From the NCBI RefSeq assembly GCF_000416235.1, contig NZ_ATLO01000047.1, positions 1 through 64,000 of the forward strand: a stretch of 64,000 nucleotides of DNA, given 5' to 3'. Shown here piece after piece: positions 1-7,807 of the stretch (the first letter of the stretch is position 1; the number at the start of each line of letters is the position of its first letter). The stretch is from Pseudomonas sp. CFII64. GTDB lineage: Bacteria > Pseudomonadota > Gammaproteobacteria > Pseudomonadales > Pseudomonadaceae. The notes under the pieces were generated by a model, which worked only from the letters and a program-made list of their open reading frames with translations, searched no databases and was not told the origin of the DNA. The translations under genes and the position numbers were made by a program.

Positions 1-107
1 CGCTGCGGCTCGGTACGCTGAAGGTTGATTCAGAAAAACGGGCGGATGCACTGACTTCTTCGCGGACAAGTCGGAACGCCGCCCGCACGCTCCGACGGAG
101 TCGGTGT

Positions 108-1097
108 TTACCGCGAGTCTTTAATCTGCAACACAATCTTCCCCACATGCCCACCCGATTCCATATACGCGTGCGCCGCCACTACATCGCTCAGCGGGAA
201 TGTCTTGTCGATGACCGGCTTGATTGTGCCGGTCAGCAGATGCGGCCAGACGTCGTGCAGCACGCCCGCGACAATGGCTGCCTTCGCCGCCGCCGAGCGG
301 TCGCGCAGTGAGGTGGTGTGCAGTGCGGCGCGTTTGCTCATCATTTTGCCGAGGTGGATGGGCGCTTCGCGGCCGCTTTGCAGGCCGATCATGACGATGC
401 GGCCGTCGACCGCCAGCGCCTCGATGTTGCGCGCCAGGTAGGCGGCACCCATGTTGTCGAGGATCACGTCCACGCCGCGGCCTTCGGTCACCCGCGCCAC
501 CACGTCGACGAAATCTTCGTTGCGGTAATCGATGGCGACGTCAGCGCCCAGTTCCAGGCAGCGTTGCAGTTTGTCTGGCGAACCCGCCGTGGTCAGCACG
601 CGTGCGCCCCATTGTCTGGCCCATTGAATCGCCAGTGAACCCACGCCGCCCGCGCCGCCGTGAATCAGCACGGTTTCCCCCGGCTGCAAGCGTCCGATAT
701 CCCGCAGGTTCGACCAAAGTGTGCAGGCCGCTTCCGGCAATGCCGCCGCTTCGAGCAGCGACAGGCCTTGCGGGCAGGGCAACACATGCTCGGCGTTGAC
801 CGCAACCTGCTCGCCATAACCGCCACCGGGCAGCAAGGCGCAGACTCGGTCGCCGACGGCCCGGTTGCTGACGTTCGCGCCGACCTCAGTGATGACGCCG
901 GAGCATTCGATGCCGAGGATGTTTTCGCCCTCGGTTTTCATCACGTAAGTGCCGCGCCGTTGCAGGAGGTCGGAAAAATTCAGTGCCGTGGCGTGGATGT
1001 CGATCAGCACCTCGCCGGGCTTGATGCCGGGCGTTGGGCGTTCTACCAGCTGCAATACGTCGGGGTCGCCGAAGCGTTCGAAGATGACGGTTTTCAT
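108..1097 (-). CDS. NAD(P)H:quinone oxidoreductase, zinc-independent MDR family (PIG3-like)
   Basis: This 329-residue medium-chain dehydrogenase probably reduces quinones or alpha,beta-unsaturated carbonyls with NADPH in the cytoplasm. The N-terminal GroES-like half carries the family pattern GDPDVLQL...PGEVLI and ATALNFSDLLQRRG. The Rossmann half has the glycine-rich GGAGGVGSLAIQ nucleotide loop. The zinc ligands of true alcohol dehydrogenases are not evident, which fits the QOR/PIG3 branch. The start at MKTVIFERFG is chosen because a GGAGG Shine-Dalgarno lies 7 bases upstream; the frame stays open about nine codons further. It is the last gene on the minus strand after the transport operon, but a 92-bp REPIN separates it from the gene before, so it may be independently transcribed. 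The substrate is unknown. Confidence 0.85.
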   Translation of the reverse strand: MKTVIFERFGDPDVLQLVERPTPGIKPGEVLIDIHATALNFSDLLQRRGTYVMKTEGENILGIECSGVITEVGANVSNRAVGDRVCALLPGGGYGEQVAVNAEHVLPCPQGLSLLEAAALPEAACTLWSNLRDIGRLQPGETVLIHGGAGGVGSLAIQWARQWGARVLTTAGSPDKLQRCLELGADVAIDYRNEDFVDVVARVTEGRGVDVILDNMGAAYLARNIEALAVDGRIVMIGLQSGREAPIHLGKMMSKRAALHTTSLRDRSAAAKAAIVAGVLHDVWPHLLTGTIKPVIDKTFPLSDVVAAHAYMESGGHVGKIVLQIKDSR

Positions 1098-1127
1098 GAA
1101 AGGGCCTCCGGTTAAACAAGGCAATTC

Positions 1128-1219
1128 GTAGGAGGGAATTTATTCCCGAAGACGTCAGCGAGCACAGCGCAAATGTGTGGTAGTCGCGCTGGCCCCTTCG
1201 GGAATGAATTCCCTCCTAC
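1128..1219. repeat. REPIN-like inverted repeat, GGAATTTATTCCC type
   Basis: Two copies of GTAGGAGGGAATTTATTCCC (right copy ...GGGAATGAATTCCCTCCTAC) face each other across about 50 bases. This is the REP-doublet arrangement common between Pseudomonas genes. The arm sequence differs from the two other families in the window. Confidence 0.85.
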
Positions 1220-1241
1220 AGTGTTTATCGCAAGGGCAGCA

Positions 1242-2057
1242 TTATTTCCCGCCGTCGACCATCACTTCGCTGACTGCCTGGCTTTCCAGATTCCACTTCT
1301 TGAGGATGGTCTGATAGGTGCCGTCGCGGATCACGGTTTGCAGGCCTTTGACCAGGTCGTCGCGTACGTCGGTCTTGGCTTTGTCCACCGCAAAACCGAA
1401 GTGATGCAGGGACAGCGGCTGACCGATCAACACATAGGTGTCGGGTTCCTGGCTGATCAGGTACTTCACGTATTCCGGGCCGAGGACCACGGCGGCGAGG
1501 CGTTCCTGTTGCAGGTCCAGACGTGCCGCCGAAGCGCCAGCGGTGCCTTGCACGGTGGCGGCGGGTTTGCCGGCGGCGACGCAATGTGTGTCGTTCCAGG
1601 CCATGACTTCCGGGTAGTAATTGGTGGTGCGCGGGGTGCCGATGTTTTTCCCGCAGAAGGCTTCCGGTGTCGAACCCAGGCTGGTGTTGCGCACTGTGGT
1701 GAACATCTGCGCGCCGGTTTGCAGGTAATCGACAAACGTCATGTCGGTGCGACGTTTGGGCAAGTCGGTGATGGCGGTGCCGATCACGTCGATGCGCCCG
1801 GTTTTCAGGCTGCTGGTCAGCTGCTCGAAGGTCATTTCCTGATACTTGATCTCGACGTTCATCGCCTTGCCCAGCGCGTCGAACAGGTCGATGTTGAAAC
1901 CTACGCTTTTATTGGTGGCCGGATCGCGATACGACATCGGCGGGTAAGTCGCTTCCACGCCGACGTTCAGGGTTTCCCGGGCCTGCGCCACGTTGCAGCA
2001 GGCTGCGATACCCAAGGCCGCGAACAGCATCGAAGCTTTATTGCTCAAATCCAGCAT
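1242..2057 (-). CDS. Amino-acid ABC transporter substrate-binding protein (family 3), second copy
   Basis: This 271-residue periplasmic solute-binding protein captures a polar amino acid-like ligand for the importer encoded upstream on the same strand. It has a Sec signal (MLDLSNKASMLFAALG...NVAQA), then the SBP_bac_3 hallmarks: NVGVEATYPPM, FNIDLFDALGKAM, and GRIDVIGTAITDLPKR. It is a diverged paralogue of the protein at 5264-6100, with the same order of motifs. The ATG at 2057 is preferred over an in-frame TTG two codons earlier because AAGGAA lies 6 bases ahead of it. It follows the MmgE/PrpD gene by 38 bases and is probably the last gene of the operon. Two binding proteins for one permease/ATPase set suggest two related ligands. 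Confidence 0.9.
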   Translation of the reverse strand: MLDLSNKASMLFAALGIAACCNVAQARETLNVGVEATYPPMSYRDPATNKSVGFNIDLFDALGKAMNVEIKYQEMTFEQLTSSLKTGRIDVIGTAITDLPKRRTDMTFVDYLQTGAQMFTTVRNTSLGSTPEAFCGKNIGTPRTTNYYPEVMAWNDTHCVAAGKPAATVQGTAGASAARLDLQQERLAAVVLGPEYVKYLISQEPDTYVLIGQPLSLHHFGFAVDKAKTDVRDDLVKGLQTVIRDGTYQTILKKWNLESQAVSEVMVDGGK

Positions 2058-2095
2058 GGTCAATTCCTTACGTCAGAGATAAGGGCAGCAAGGCT

Positions 2096-3457
2096 TCAAG
2101 GGAAGCGCAAAAGATCCAGCAGGTCTTGTAGGTCTGTTTTTTGATCCAGCTTCAGGCACAGCGCGGCGAGGCGTTCGACGTGCAGCTCCGGCAATGCGCG
2201 CGCCGCCAGTGAGCGAAATTTTTCCAGCAGCGCATCATCGCCAATCGGGTTGAGCGGGCCGCCCAGCGGGGTTTTGACTTGCCGGGACGCGCGGCGGCCA
2301 TCCTTGCTGGTCAAGGTCAGGCGCGGTTCATCCAGCGGCGCGAGGGACGCATCGCGGTGCATGCGAATGCGCTGCATGAAACCCAGCACATTCGGATCCG
2401 TGCGCTGCTTCTCTTCGTAAGCTTCCAGCCCGGCATGGCCCAGCAGGCAACGCACGGCCAGCGCGTATGGCAGGCTCATTTGCGAGGCGGCCAGTGTGGC
2501 GGTATCGAGCCCCGCGCACATGCCCACCAGAAACTCGCTGGCGCTGACGTCGATGGCTTCGATCTCGTCAGCCTTGATGCCCAGGTCGCTGAGCAACTCA
2601 CCGATGGCATCGATGGCCGAGTGCGTGCCCCGGCAAGCGGCGTAAGGTTTGATTGAGCAGCGGGCGAGTTTCCAGACCACGCCCAGATCGGCAGTCAACG
2701 CCGCCGGTTGCGCGGTGTCCCGCGCCAGGGTGCGCAGGAATCCGCCCCATACGTCATCGAACACCTGATTCGGTCCGGTCACGCCTTCGCGAGCCAGCAA
2801 TACGGCGAGCACGCCGCCTTCAGCCGGGCGGCCGGCATGCAGCTTTTTGCTGTCGGCGCCGTCATGGATAAACGCCCACAAACCGCCGCTCATGCTTGCC
2901 GCCAGGCCCAGCGCCGAAGCGGTTTGTGTGGCATCCAGTCTGAGCAATCGGGCGCACGCCGCCGCTGCGCCAAACACGCCGCAGGTGCCGGTGGAATGCC
3001 AGCCGGCTTCGTTGTGCGGCGAGTAACCGCCGCAGGCTTCCAGCACGCGTCGGGCAACGTCGTAGCCGATGACCATGGCGTTGATCAGCTCTTTGCCGTT
3101 GGGCATCGGATCGCACAACGGCAGCACTGCGAGCATGGCCGGCACCACCACAGCGCCGGAGTGATCGCAGCCACCGGCATCGTCCAGCTCCAGGGCGTGG
3201 GCGGCGATGCCGTTGACCAATGCCGCGTTACGCGCCGACAAGCCTTGCTCGGTGCCCCAGATCACCGACGCGCCGTCGGATTCGCTGGCGTTCATGGCGC
3301 GCAAGGTGCGTTGGGTCAGCTCGGCTTGCGAGCCTGCAAGCGCCGCGCCCAGCGTGTCGAGAAAGTGCCGCTTGGCTTTCTCCACCAGTGGCGCGGGCAG
3401 GGTGGCGTAATCCGTCTGAGTGACGAACTGGCTGAGGCTGTGCAGTGGATTGTTCAT
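2096..3457 (-). CDS. MmgE/PrpD family protein
   Basis: This 453-residue protein belongs to the MmgE/PrpD fold, which includes 2-methylcitrate dehydratase, cis-aconitate decarboxylase and iminodisuccinate epimerase. The helical first domain holds the family signature NGIAAHALELDD followed by CDHSGAVVVPAMLAV (around residues 80-110). The C-terminal lid domain ends with VERLAALCLKLD. The start at MNNPLHSLS overlaps the stop of the upstream deacetylase gene by 4 bases (ATGA), showing translational coupling. The reaction cannot be read from the sequence. Given the neighbouring C-N lyase and amino-acid importer, epimerisation or dehydration of an N-substituted amino-dicarboxylate is the favoured inference; a methylcitrate role is unlikely because no prp genes are nearby. 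Confidence 0.88.
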   Translation of the reverse strand: MNNPLHSLSQFVTQTDYATLPAPLVEKAKRHFLDTLGAALAGSQAELTQRTLRAMNASESDGASVIWGTEQGLSARNAALVNGIAAHALELDDAGGCDHSGAVVVPAMLAVLPLCDPMPNGKELINAMVIGYDVARRVLEACGGYSPHNEAGWHSTGTCGVFGAAAACARLLRLDATQTASALGLAASMSGGLWAFIHDGADSKKLHAGRPAEGGVLAVLLAREGVTGPNQVFDDVWGGFLRTLARDTAQPAALTADLGVVWKLARCSIKPYAACRGTHSAIDAIGELLSDLGIKADEIEAIDVSASEFLVGMCAGLDTATLAASQMSLPYALAVRCLLGHAGLEAYEEKQRTDPNVLGFMQRIRMHRDASLAPLDEPRLTLTSKDGRRASRQVKTPLGGPLNPIGDDALLEKFRSLAARALPELHVERLAALCLKLDQKTDLQDLLDLLRFP

Positions 3458-4356
3458 GATGCGTGGCTCGGACGATGGCGCTCGAAAACAGCGGCGGGAT
3501 GATCTTCTGGCAGGCTGTTGTTGCTTTCGCTCCACCAGTCGGCGACCTCTTCAGCGGTGGCAAACCACACATCCGGCTGCGCCTTGAGCCAGGTCAGCAG
3601 TTCCAGCAGCAAACCACTGCGGCCAACGGTGCCGAGGGTTTCCGGGTGCAGGCGCATCACGTAGCAGAGGCCAAAACGATGGAAGCCTGCGAAATCCTGC
3701 TGCCAGTTTTTCAACACCTCGGCATAAGACGCGATGCGCGCCTGGCTGACCGGCACGGCGGGGGCGAGGTTGAAGGCGAAATAAGGTTCGTCTTCCAGTT
3801 CGCAATGCAGCGGCAACTCCACCAGCGGTGCCGAGTCCATCTGCGTTACCGGATGCAAATAAGGCAAATCGTCCCCCGACCAGGAAGACGACCAGCTGAT
3901 GCCTTCGGCGCGCAATGCATCGACAAAACCCGGCGCGTAGCTGCCGGCTGGCGCACGAAAACCGCTGGGGCGTTGCCCGGTCATTTCGGCGATCACGTCG
4001 CAGCCGCGTTTGAGCGAGGCGTGCTGCGCGACCAGGTCCAGCTGGGAGAAGTCTTCATGGCGATAACCGGCGCAGGCGATTTCATGCCCGGCGGCGTTGA
4101 TCGCCTGCACCACTTGCGGATTCTCTTCGGCGACGATGCCGGGAATGCACCAGGTGGCGGGGATTTGCTGATCGTCGAGCACTTCCAGCAGCCGCTGCAC
4201 GCCACGCGTGGTGCCGTAGCGCCACACCGACAGGCTCTTGTCGCGCCCGGCAATGGCCGGAACCTGGGTGAGGATACCGTGAATGTCGTTGTAGTCGATG
4301 GTGATGACCACCGCGCAGCGATACGGCGCGGGCCAGACGGATTTCGCTTCAGTCAT
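3454..4356 (-). CDS. Polysaccharide deacetylase (NodB/PuuE-like) lacking one metal-site His
   Basis: This 300-residue NodB-fold amidohydrolase resembles the PuuE-allantoinase/peptidoglycan-deacetylase subgroup. Motif 1 is VVITIDYND (Asp around 21-24), motif 2 is GHEIACAGYRHEDF (91-103), and motif 3 is FRAPAGSYAPG. In the paralogue encoded just upstream, motif 2 reads HGYRH. Here the first His is Ala96 (codon GCC), so one expected metal ligand is missing and activity may be lost or altered. RBS AAGGAG precedes the ATG. The gene overlaps the upstream deacetylase by 8 bases and the downstream MmgE/PrpD gene by 4, so the three are translationally coupled. No signal peptide is seen, so it is probably a cytoplasmic enzyme acting on a small amide rather than on a polysaccharide. 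Confidence 0.87.
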   Translation of the reverse strand: MTEAKSVWPAPYRCAVVITIDYNDIHGILTQVPAIAGRDKSLSVWRYGTTRGVQRLLEVLDDQQIPATWCIPGIVAEENPQVVQAINAAGHEIACAGYRHEDFSQLDLVAQHASLKRGCDVIAEMTGQRPSGFRAPAGSYAPGFVDALRAEGISWSSSWSGDDLPYLHPVTQMDSAPLVELPLHCELEDEPYFAFNLAPAVPVSQARIASYAEVLKNWQQDFAGFHRFGLCYVMRLHPETLGTVGRSGLLLELLTWLKAQPDVWFATAEEVADWWSESNNSLPEDHPAAVFERHRPSHAS

Positions 4357-5197
4357 GGCGATGCTCCTTGAGCCAGAAGTTGGCGACGTCGTTGCAGGTG
4401 GCGAACCACACGTCCGGATGGCTGTGCATGTGTTCCAGGAAGCGTTCCAGCAACAGAATGCGTCCCGGTTTGCCGCTGATCTTGGGGTGGAACAGCGTGG
4501 TCATGCACAGGCCTTCGCGATAGGTGCCATCGAACTCGCGGCACCAGTTATCCAGGGTCTGGTCGTAGCTGGCGATGCGGTCCAGACCGGCCGGATAGTT
4601 CGGCGCGCGGGTGTAGGCCAGTGACGCGTAATCGTCGAGTTCCCAGCGACCGGGGATTTCCACCAAACCGTTGGCGTGGCCGGGAACGTCGATGAAATAA
4701 GGTCGGTCGTCGCCGCGCATGCTGCTGGAGTAGGTCACGCCGCAGTCCATGAGCAGGGCCGGGGTTTCCTGGTGCCAGTCGCCGGAAGGCGTGCGAAAAC
4801 CGGTGGCGGTGATGCCCAGGTAACGCTTGAAGATATCGGCGCTGATCTGCATGACTTCGCGCTGGGCCTTGAGGTCCAGGGCAAAAAATGATTCGTGGCG
4901 ATAGCCGTGATAAGCCACTTCGTGGCCGTGTTCGAGAATGGCCTGACATTGTCGCGGCCAGTTTTCCACAATCCAGGCGGGCACGAAAAAAGTCGCCGGT
5001 GTGGCATGCGCCTTGAGCATGTCCAGCAAGCGGGGCAGGGCGCGATACGGACCGTAGCTGCCAAAGGTGAAGTATTCGGGTTTTTGCCAGATCGAGCCGT
5101 CGAGCATCGCGGCGCCGGTCGGGCCGTCCAGATCGAAGGCCAGGGCTACGCTGGCGCGGGCATTTGCAGGCCAGCGCAGGTCGGTCGTGCCGAGCAT
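4349..5197 (-). CDS. Polysaccharide deacetylase family protein (NodB/PuuE-like), canonical metal site
   Basis: This 282-residue NodB-fold protein has an intact metal triad: Asp in AFDLDG (about 22-24) and the two His of HGYRH (97-101). FRTPSGDW follows as motif 3. It has no signal peptide, so it is probably a cytoplasmic amidohydrolase or deacylase. The start at MLGTTDLRW has GGAGAA 6 bases upstream; the frame extends 15 codons further but without a better site. The downstream gene is a clear paralogue with an altered metal site, so the two may form a hetero-oligomer with this one as the catalytic partner (inference). A strong hairpin at 5227-5254 separates it from the binding-protein gene upstream. 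Confidence 0.88.
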   Translation of the reverse strand: MLGTTDLRWPANARASVALAFDLDGPTGAAMLDGSIWQKPEYFTFGSYGPYRALPRLLDMLKAHATPATFFVPAWIVENWPRQCQAILEHGHEVAYHGYRHESFFALDLKAQREVMQISADIFKRYLGITATGFRTPSGDWHQETPALLMDCGVTYSSSMRGDDRPYFIDVPGHANGLVEIPGRWELDDYASLAYTRAPNYPAGLDRIASYDQTLDNWCREFDGTYREGLCMTTLFHPKISGKPGRILLLERFLEHMHSHPDVWFATCNDVANFWLKEHRHD

Positions 5198-5226
5198 GGT
5201 TTTCTCCAGTGCGGACTGATTCAAAG

Positions 5227-5254
5227 CACCCGCCTGAGTCAAGTCAGGCGGGTG
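5227..5254 (-). promoter_or_regulatory. Intra-operon stem-loop after the binding-protein gene
   Basis: CACCCGCCTGA and TCAGGCGGGTG form perfect 11-bp arms around a 6-base loop. The stem sits 10 bases past the stop of the binding-protein gene and just before the deacetylase RBS. There is no long U-tract, so a partial terminator or an mRNA 3'-end stabiliser that raises binding-protein yield is more likely than a full stop. Confidence 0.7.
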
Positions 5255-5263
5255 GGAAGGGGC

Positions 5264-6100
5264 TTACTTCGCGCCGTTGAGGGTCGCTTCGGCCACTGCG
5301 CCATCTTTGAGCTGCCACTTGTCGAGGATCTTCGCGTAGCTGCCATCCTTGATCATGTCGTTGAGGGTGGCGATGATCGCCGCGCTCAACTCAGGATTGT
5401 TCTTGGCCACGCCCAGACCGGTCAGCTGACGCGCCAGCGTGCCGCCGATCACCTTGAACACGCCAGGCTCCTGGCCCTGAATGTACGGCAGGGTTTCGCT
5501 GCCTTGCACGGCGGCATCCAGACGCCCCTGACGCAGTTGTGCACGGGCATCGGCGCTGCCTTCGGTGCCGATCACAACGATGGCCGGCTTGCCTTTGGCG
5601 ACACAGTTGACGTCACTCCATTTGGCGATTTCCACCGGGAAAGTGGTGCGGCGGCTGGTGCCGATTTTCTTGCCGCACATGTCGTCGATGTCCTTCAGAT
5701 CCTTTTGGGATTCCAGGGTGTAGAACTGCGGGCCGGTGCTGAAATAGTCAACGAAGTCGACGGTCTTCTGGCGCTCCGGGGTATCGGTCATGCCGGACAT
5801 GACGATGTCGATACGGTTGGTCGCCAGGCCGCTGACCATTTGTTCGAAGGCGGTTTCCTGCCAGCGGATTTCGATGCCCAGGCGCTTGCTGATTTCAGTG
5901 CCCAGATCGTAGTCGATGCCGGTCAGCTTGTTGGTGGCCGGGTCTTTGAAGTCCATCGGCGGATAGTTCGGGGCGATGCCGGCCGAAATGTAACCTTTCT
6001 CGGTGATGGATTTTGGCAGCACGTGGGTGTCTGCTGCCCAGCTGGAAACCGAAATCAGGGCGGACAATACGGCGGTAGCGGTAAGCGCGAAAGTTTTCAC
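5264..6100 (-). CDS. Amino-acid ABC transporter substrate-binding protein (family 3), first copy
   Basis: This 278-residue periplasmic binding protein starts with a Sec signal ending SVSSWAA and has the SBP_bac_3 features: SAGIAPNYPPMDFKDP, GIDYDLGTEISKRLG, and RIDIVMSGMTDTPERQ. It is predicted to deliver ligand to the permease and ATPase encoded 30-1700 bases upstream on the same strand. The start codon is GTG (reverse complement of CAC at 6098-6100) with GAGGA 7 bases ahead. It is paralogous to the product of 1242-2057; two cysteines flanking the ligand cleft (CGKKIG, VNCVAKG) are conserved in both. The ligand is not determinable. Confidence 0.92.
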   Translation of the reverse strand: MKTFALTATAVLSALISVSSWAADTHVLPKSITEKGYISAGIAPNYPPMDFKDPATNKLTGIDYDLGTEISKRLGIEIRWQETAFEQMVSGLATNRIDIVMSGMTDTPERQKTVDFVDYFSTGPQFYTLESQKDLKDIDDMCGKKIGTSRRTTFPVEIAKWSDVNCVAKGKPAIVVIGTEGSADARAQLRQGRLDAAVQGSETLPYIQGQEPGVFKVIGGTLARQLTGLGVAKNNPELSAAIIATLNDMIKDGSYAKILDKWQLKDGAVAEATLNGAK

Positions 6101-6128
6101 ATCGACATCCTCAAAAGGGCGGTTGGTT

Positions 6129-6893
6129 TCAGTTCAGAACGGCAGCAATAAAATCTTGAGTGCGCTGATTGCGCGGGTTCATCAGGACATCTTCCGGCGC
6201 ACCGGTTTCGATGATCTGCCCGGCATCCATGAACACCACGCGATTGGCGACTTCGCGAGCAAAGCCCAGCTCGTGAGTCACGACCACCATGGTCATGCCG
6301 CTCTTGGCCAGGTCACGCATCACCGACAACACCTCGCCCACCAGCTCGGGGTCGAGGGCGGAAGTCGGCTCATCGAACAGCATCAATTTCGGGCGCATGG
6401 CCAGGGCGCGAGCGATGGCCACGCGCTGTTGCTGGCCACCGGACAACTCGATGGGATAGCTGTTGGCCTTGGATTCCAGACCGACGCGCTTGAGCAATTC
6501 GAACGCCAGCGCGCGGCATTCTTCTACCGGCTGACGCAAGACCTGCACCGGGCCTTCGAGGATGTTGTCCAGCACGGTCATGTGCGCGAACAGGTTGAAA
6601 CGCTGGAACACCATGCCGGTCTTCAGGCGTTGTTTGGCGATCTGCTTGTCGCTCAGCTCGATCAGCTTGTGACCTTCGGAGCGGAAGCCGACGATTTCGT
6701 CATCGACCCACAAACCACCGGCGTCGACTTTTTCCAGCTGATTGATGCAACGCAACAGCGTGCTTTTGCCGGAGCCGGACGGGCCGATGATGCACAGCAC
6801 CTCGCCGTGGGGGATTTCCAGATTGACGTTCTTGAGCGCCTGGAAGTCGCCGAAGAACTTGTTCACGTCTACTGCCTTGACGATGTTCAGCAT
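6129..6893 (-). CDS. Polar amino-acid ABC transporter ATP-binding protein (GlnQ-like)
   Basis: This 254-residue ATPase powers the importer. It shows Walker A GPSGSGKST, the Q-loop in MVFQRFNLF, signature LSGGQQQR, Walker B LMLFDEPTSALDPE, and the switch His in VTHELGF. All catalytic residues are present. The start at MLNIVKAVDV is preferred to a longer frame because AGGAGG lies 7 bases upstream. The gene follows the permease gene by 16 bases and precedes the binding-protein gene by 28, the standard order for this transporter class. Confidence 0.95.
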   Translation of the reverse strand: MLNIVKAVDVNKFFGDFQALKNVNLEIPHGEVLCIIGPSGSGKSTLLRCINQLEKVDAGGLWVDDEIVGFRSEGHKLIELSDKQIAKQRLKTGMVFQRFNLFAHMTVLDNILEGPVQVLRQPVEECRALAFELLKRVGLESKANSYPIELSGGQQQRVAIARALAMRPKLMLFDEPTSALDPELVGEVLSVMRDLAKSGMTMVVVTHELGFAREVANRVVFMDAGQIIETGAPEDVLMNPRNQRTQDFIAAVLN

Positions 6894-6909
6894 GATCAGC
6901 CTCCTGGGC

Positions 6910-7785
6910 TCAGTTACGTTTGCCAGCGCCACGGGCGAAGCGTTTTTCCAGTCGCGCCTGACCCAGGGTCAGCACGGTCACCACCGCCAGATACCAGATG
7001 CCGGCCACGATCAGCAGCTCCATGACCCGGGCGTTGGCGTAGTAGATGTTCTGCGCGTTGTGCAGCAGTTCCGAGTACTGAATGACGCTGGCCAGACTGG
7101 TCATTTTCACCATGCCGATGAACTCGTTGCTGACCGGCGGAATGATGATGCGCATGGCCTGGGGCAGGATGATCCGGCGCAGCGCCTGCAAGCGCGGCAT
7201 ACCGATGGCCTTGGCCGCTTCGTACTGGCCGCTGTCCACCGACAGCAGACCGGCGCGCACCACTTCGGCGGTGTAGGCGCCCTGGTTGATGCCCAGGCCG
7301 AGCAGCGCGGCGGCGAACGGGGTGATCACTTCGACGGTCTTGAACTCGAACAGACCGGGAATGCCCAGGGTCGGGAAAATCAGCGCCAGGTTGAACCAGA
7401 GCAGCAGCTGCAGAATCAGCGGCGTGCCCCGGAACAGCCAGGTGTAGCTCTGCGCCACATAGCGCAGCAGCGGGTTCTGCGACATGCGCATCACCGCCAC
7501 CACGACGCCGAGCACGACCCCGAGCGCCATGGCTAGGATCGACATGGTGATGGTGTTCAACAGGCCGAACATGATCGATTCGGCGGTCAGGAACTGGGCC
7601 ACGAACGACCATTCGATGTTGCCGTGAATGAACGCCTGAACCAGCCCGATCAACAGCACCGCAATCAGTGTGGCGGCGGCGTAACGGCCGAAGTAGCGGC
7701 GTGGGACGACCTTGTAGGCCGAGATGTCGTACTTGGCGGCGAGCGACACGCGCTCGTCTTTGCCTGGGGCTTGAATCTGTGCCAT
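6910..7785 (-). CDS. Amino-acid ABC transporter permease (HisM/GlnP family)
   Basis: This 291-residue inner-membrane protein has an N-terminal cytoplasmic tail of about 35 residues, then roughly five transmembrane helices. The family EAA loop reads SGQYEAAKAIGMPRLQALRRIILPQ. Only one permease gene is present, so the channel is predicted to be a homodimer. RBS GGGAGCAAGG precedes the ATG. It lies 22 bases after the lyase gene and begins the transporter part of the operon. Confidence 0.93.
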   Translation of the reverse strand: MAQIQAPGKDERVSLAAKYDISAYKVVPRRYFGRYAAATLIAVLLIGLVQAFIHGNIEWSFVAQFLTAESIMFGLLNTITMSILAMALGVVLGVVVAVMRMSQNPLLRYVAQSYTWLFRGTPLILQLLLWFNLALIFPTLGIPGLFEFKTVEVITPFAAALLGLGINQGAYTAEVVRAGLLSVDSGQYEAAKAIGMPRLQALRRIILPQAMRIIIPPVSNEFIGMVKMTSLASVIQYSELLHNAQNIYYANARVMELLIVAGIWYLAVVTVLTLGQARLEKRFARGAGKRN

Positions 7786-7807
7786 GTGCCTTGCTCCCGG
7801 TATTGGT

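Noticed and set aside
1..107. Possible end of a gene or REP remnant at the window edge
   Set aside because: It contains CGGACAAGTCGG, faintly like a REP arm, but no inverted partner or open frame with coding character could be supported.
4895..6151. A 418-codon plus-strand frame over the binding-protein gene
   Set aside because: It is the reverse-strand shadow of the deacetylase and binding-protein genes, with Gln/His/Arg-rich sequence and no recognisable fold.
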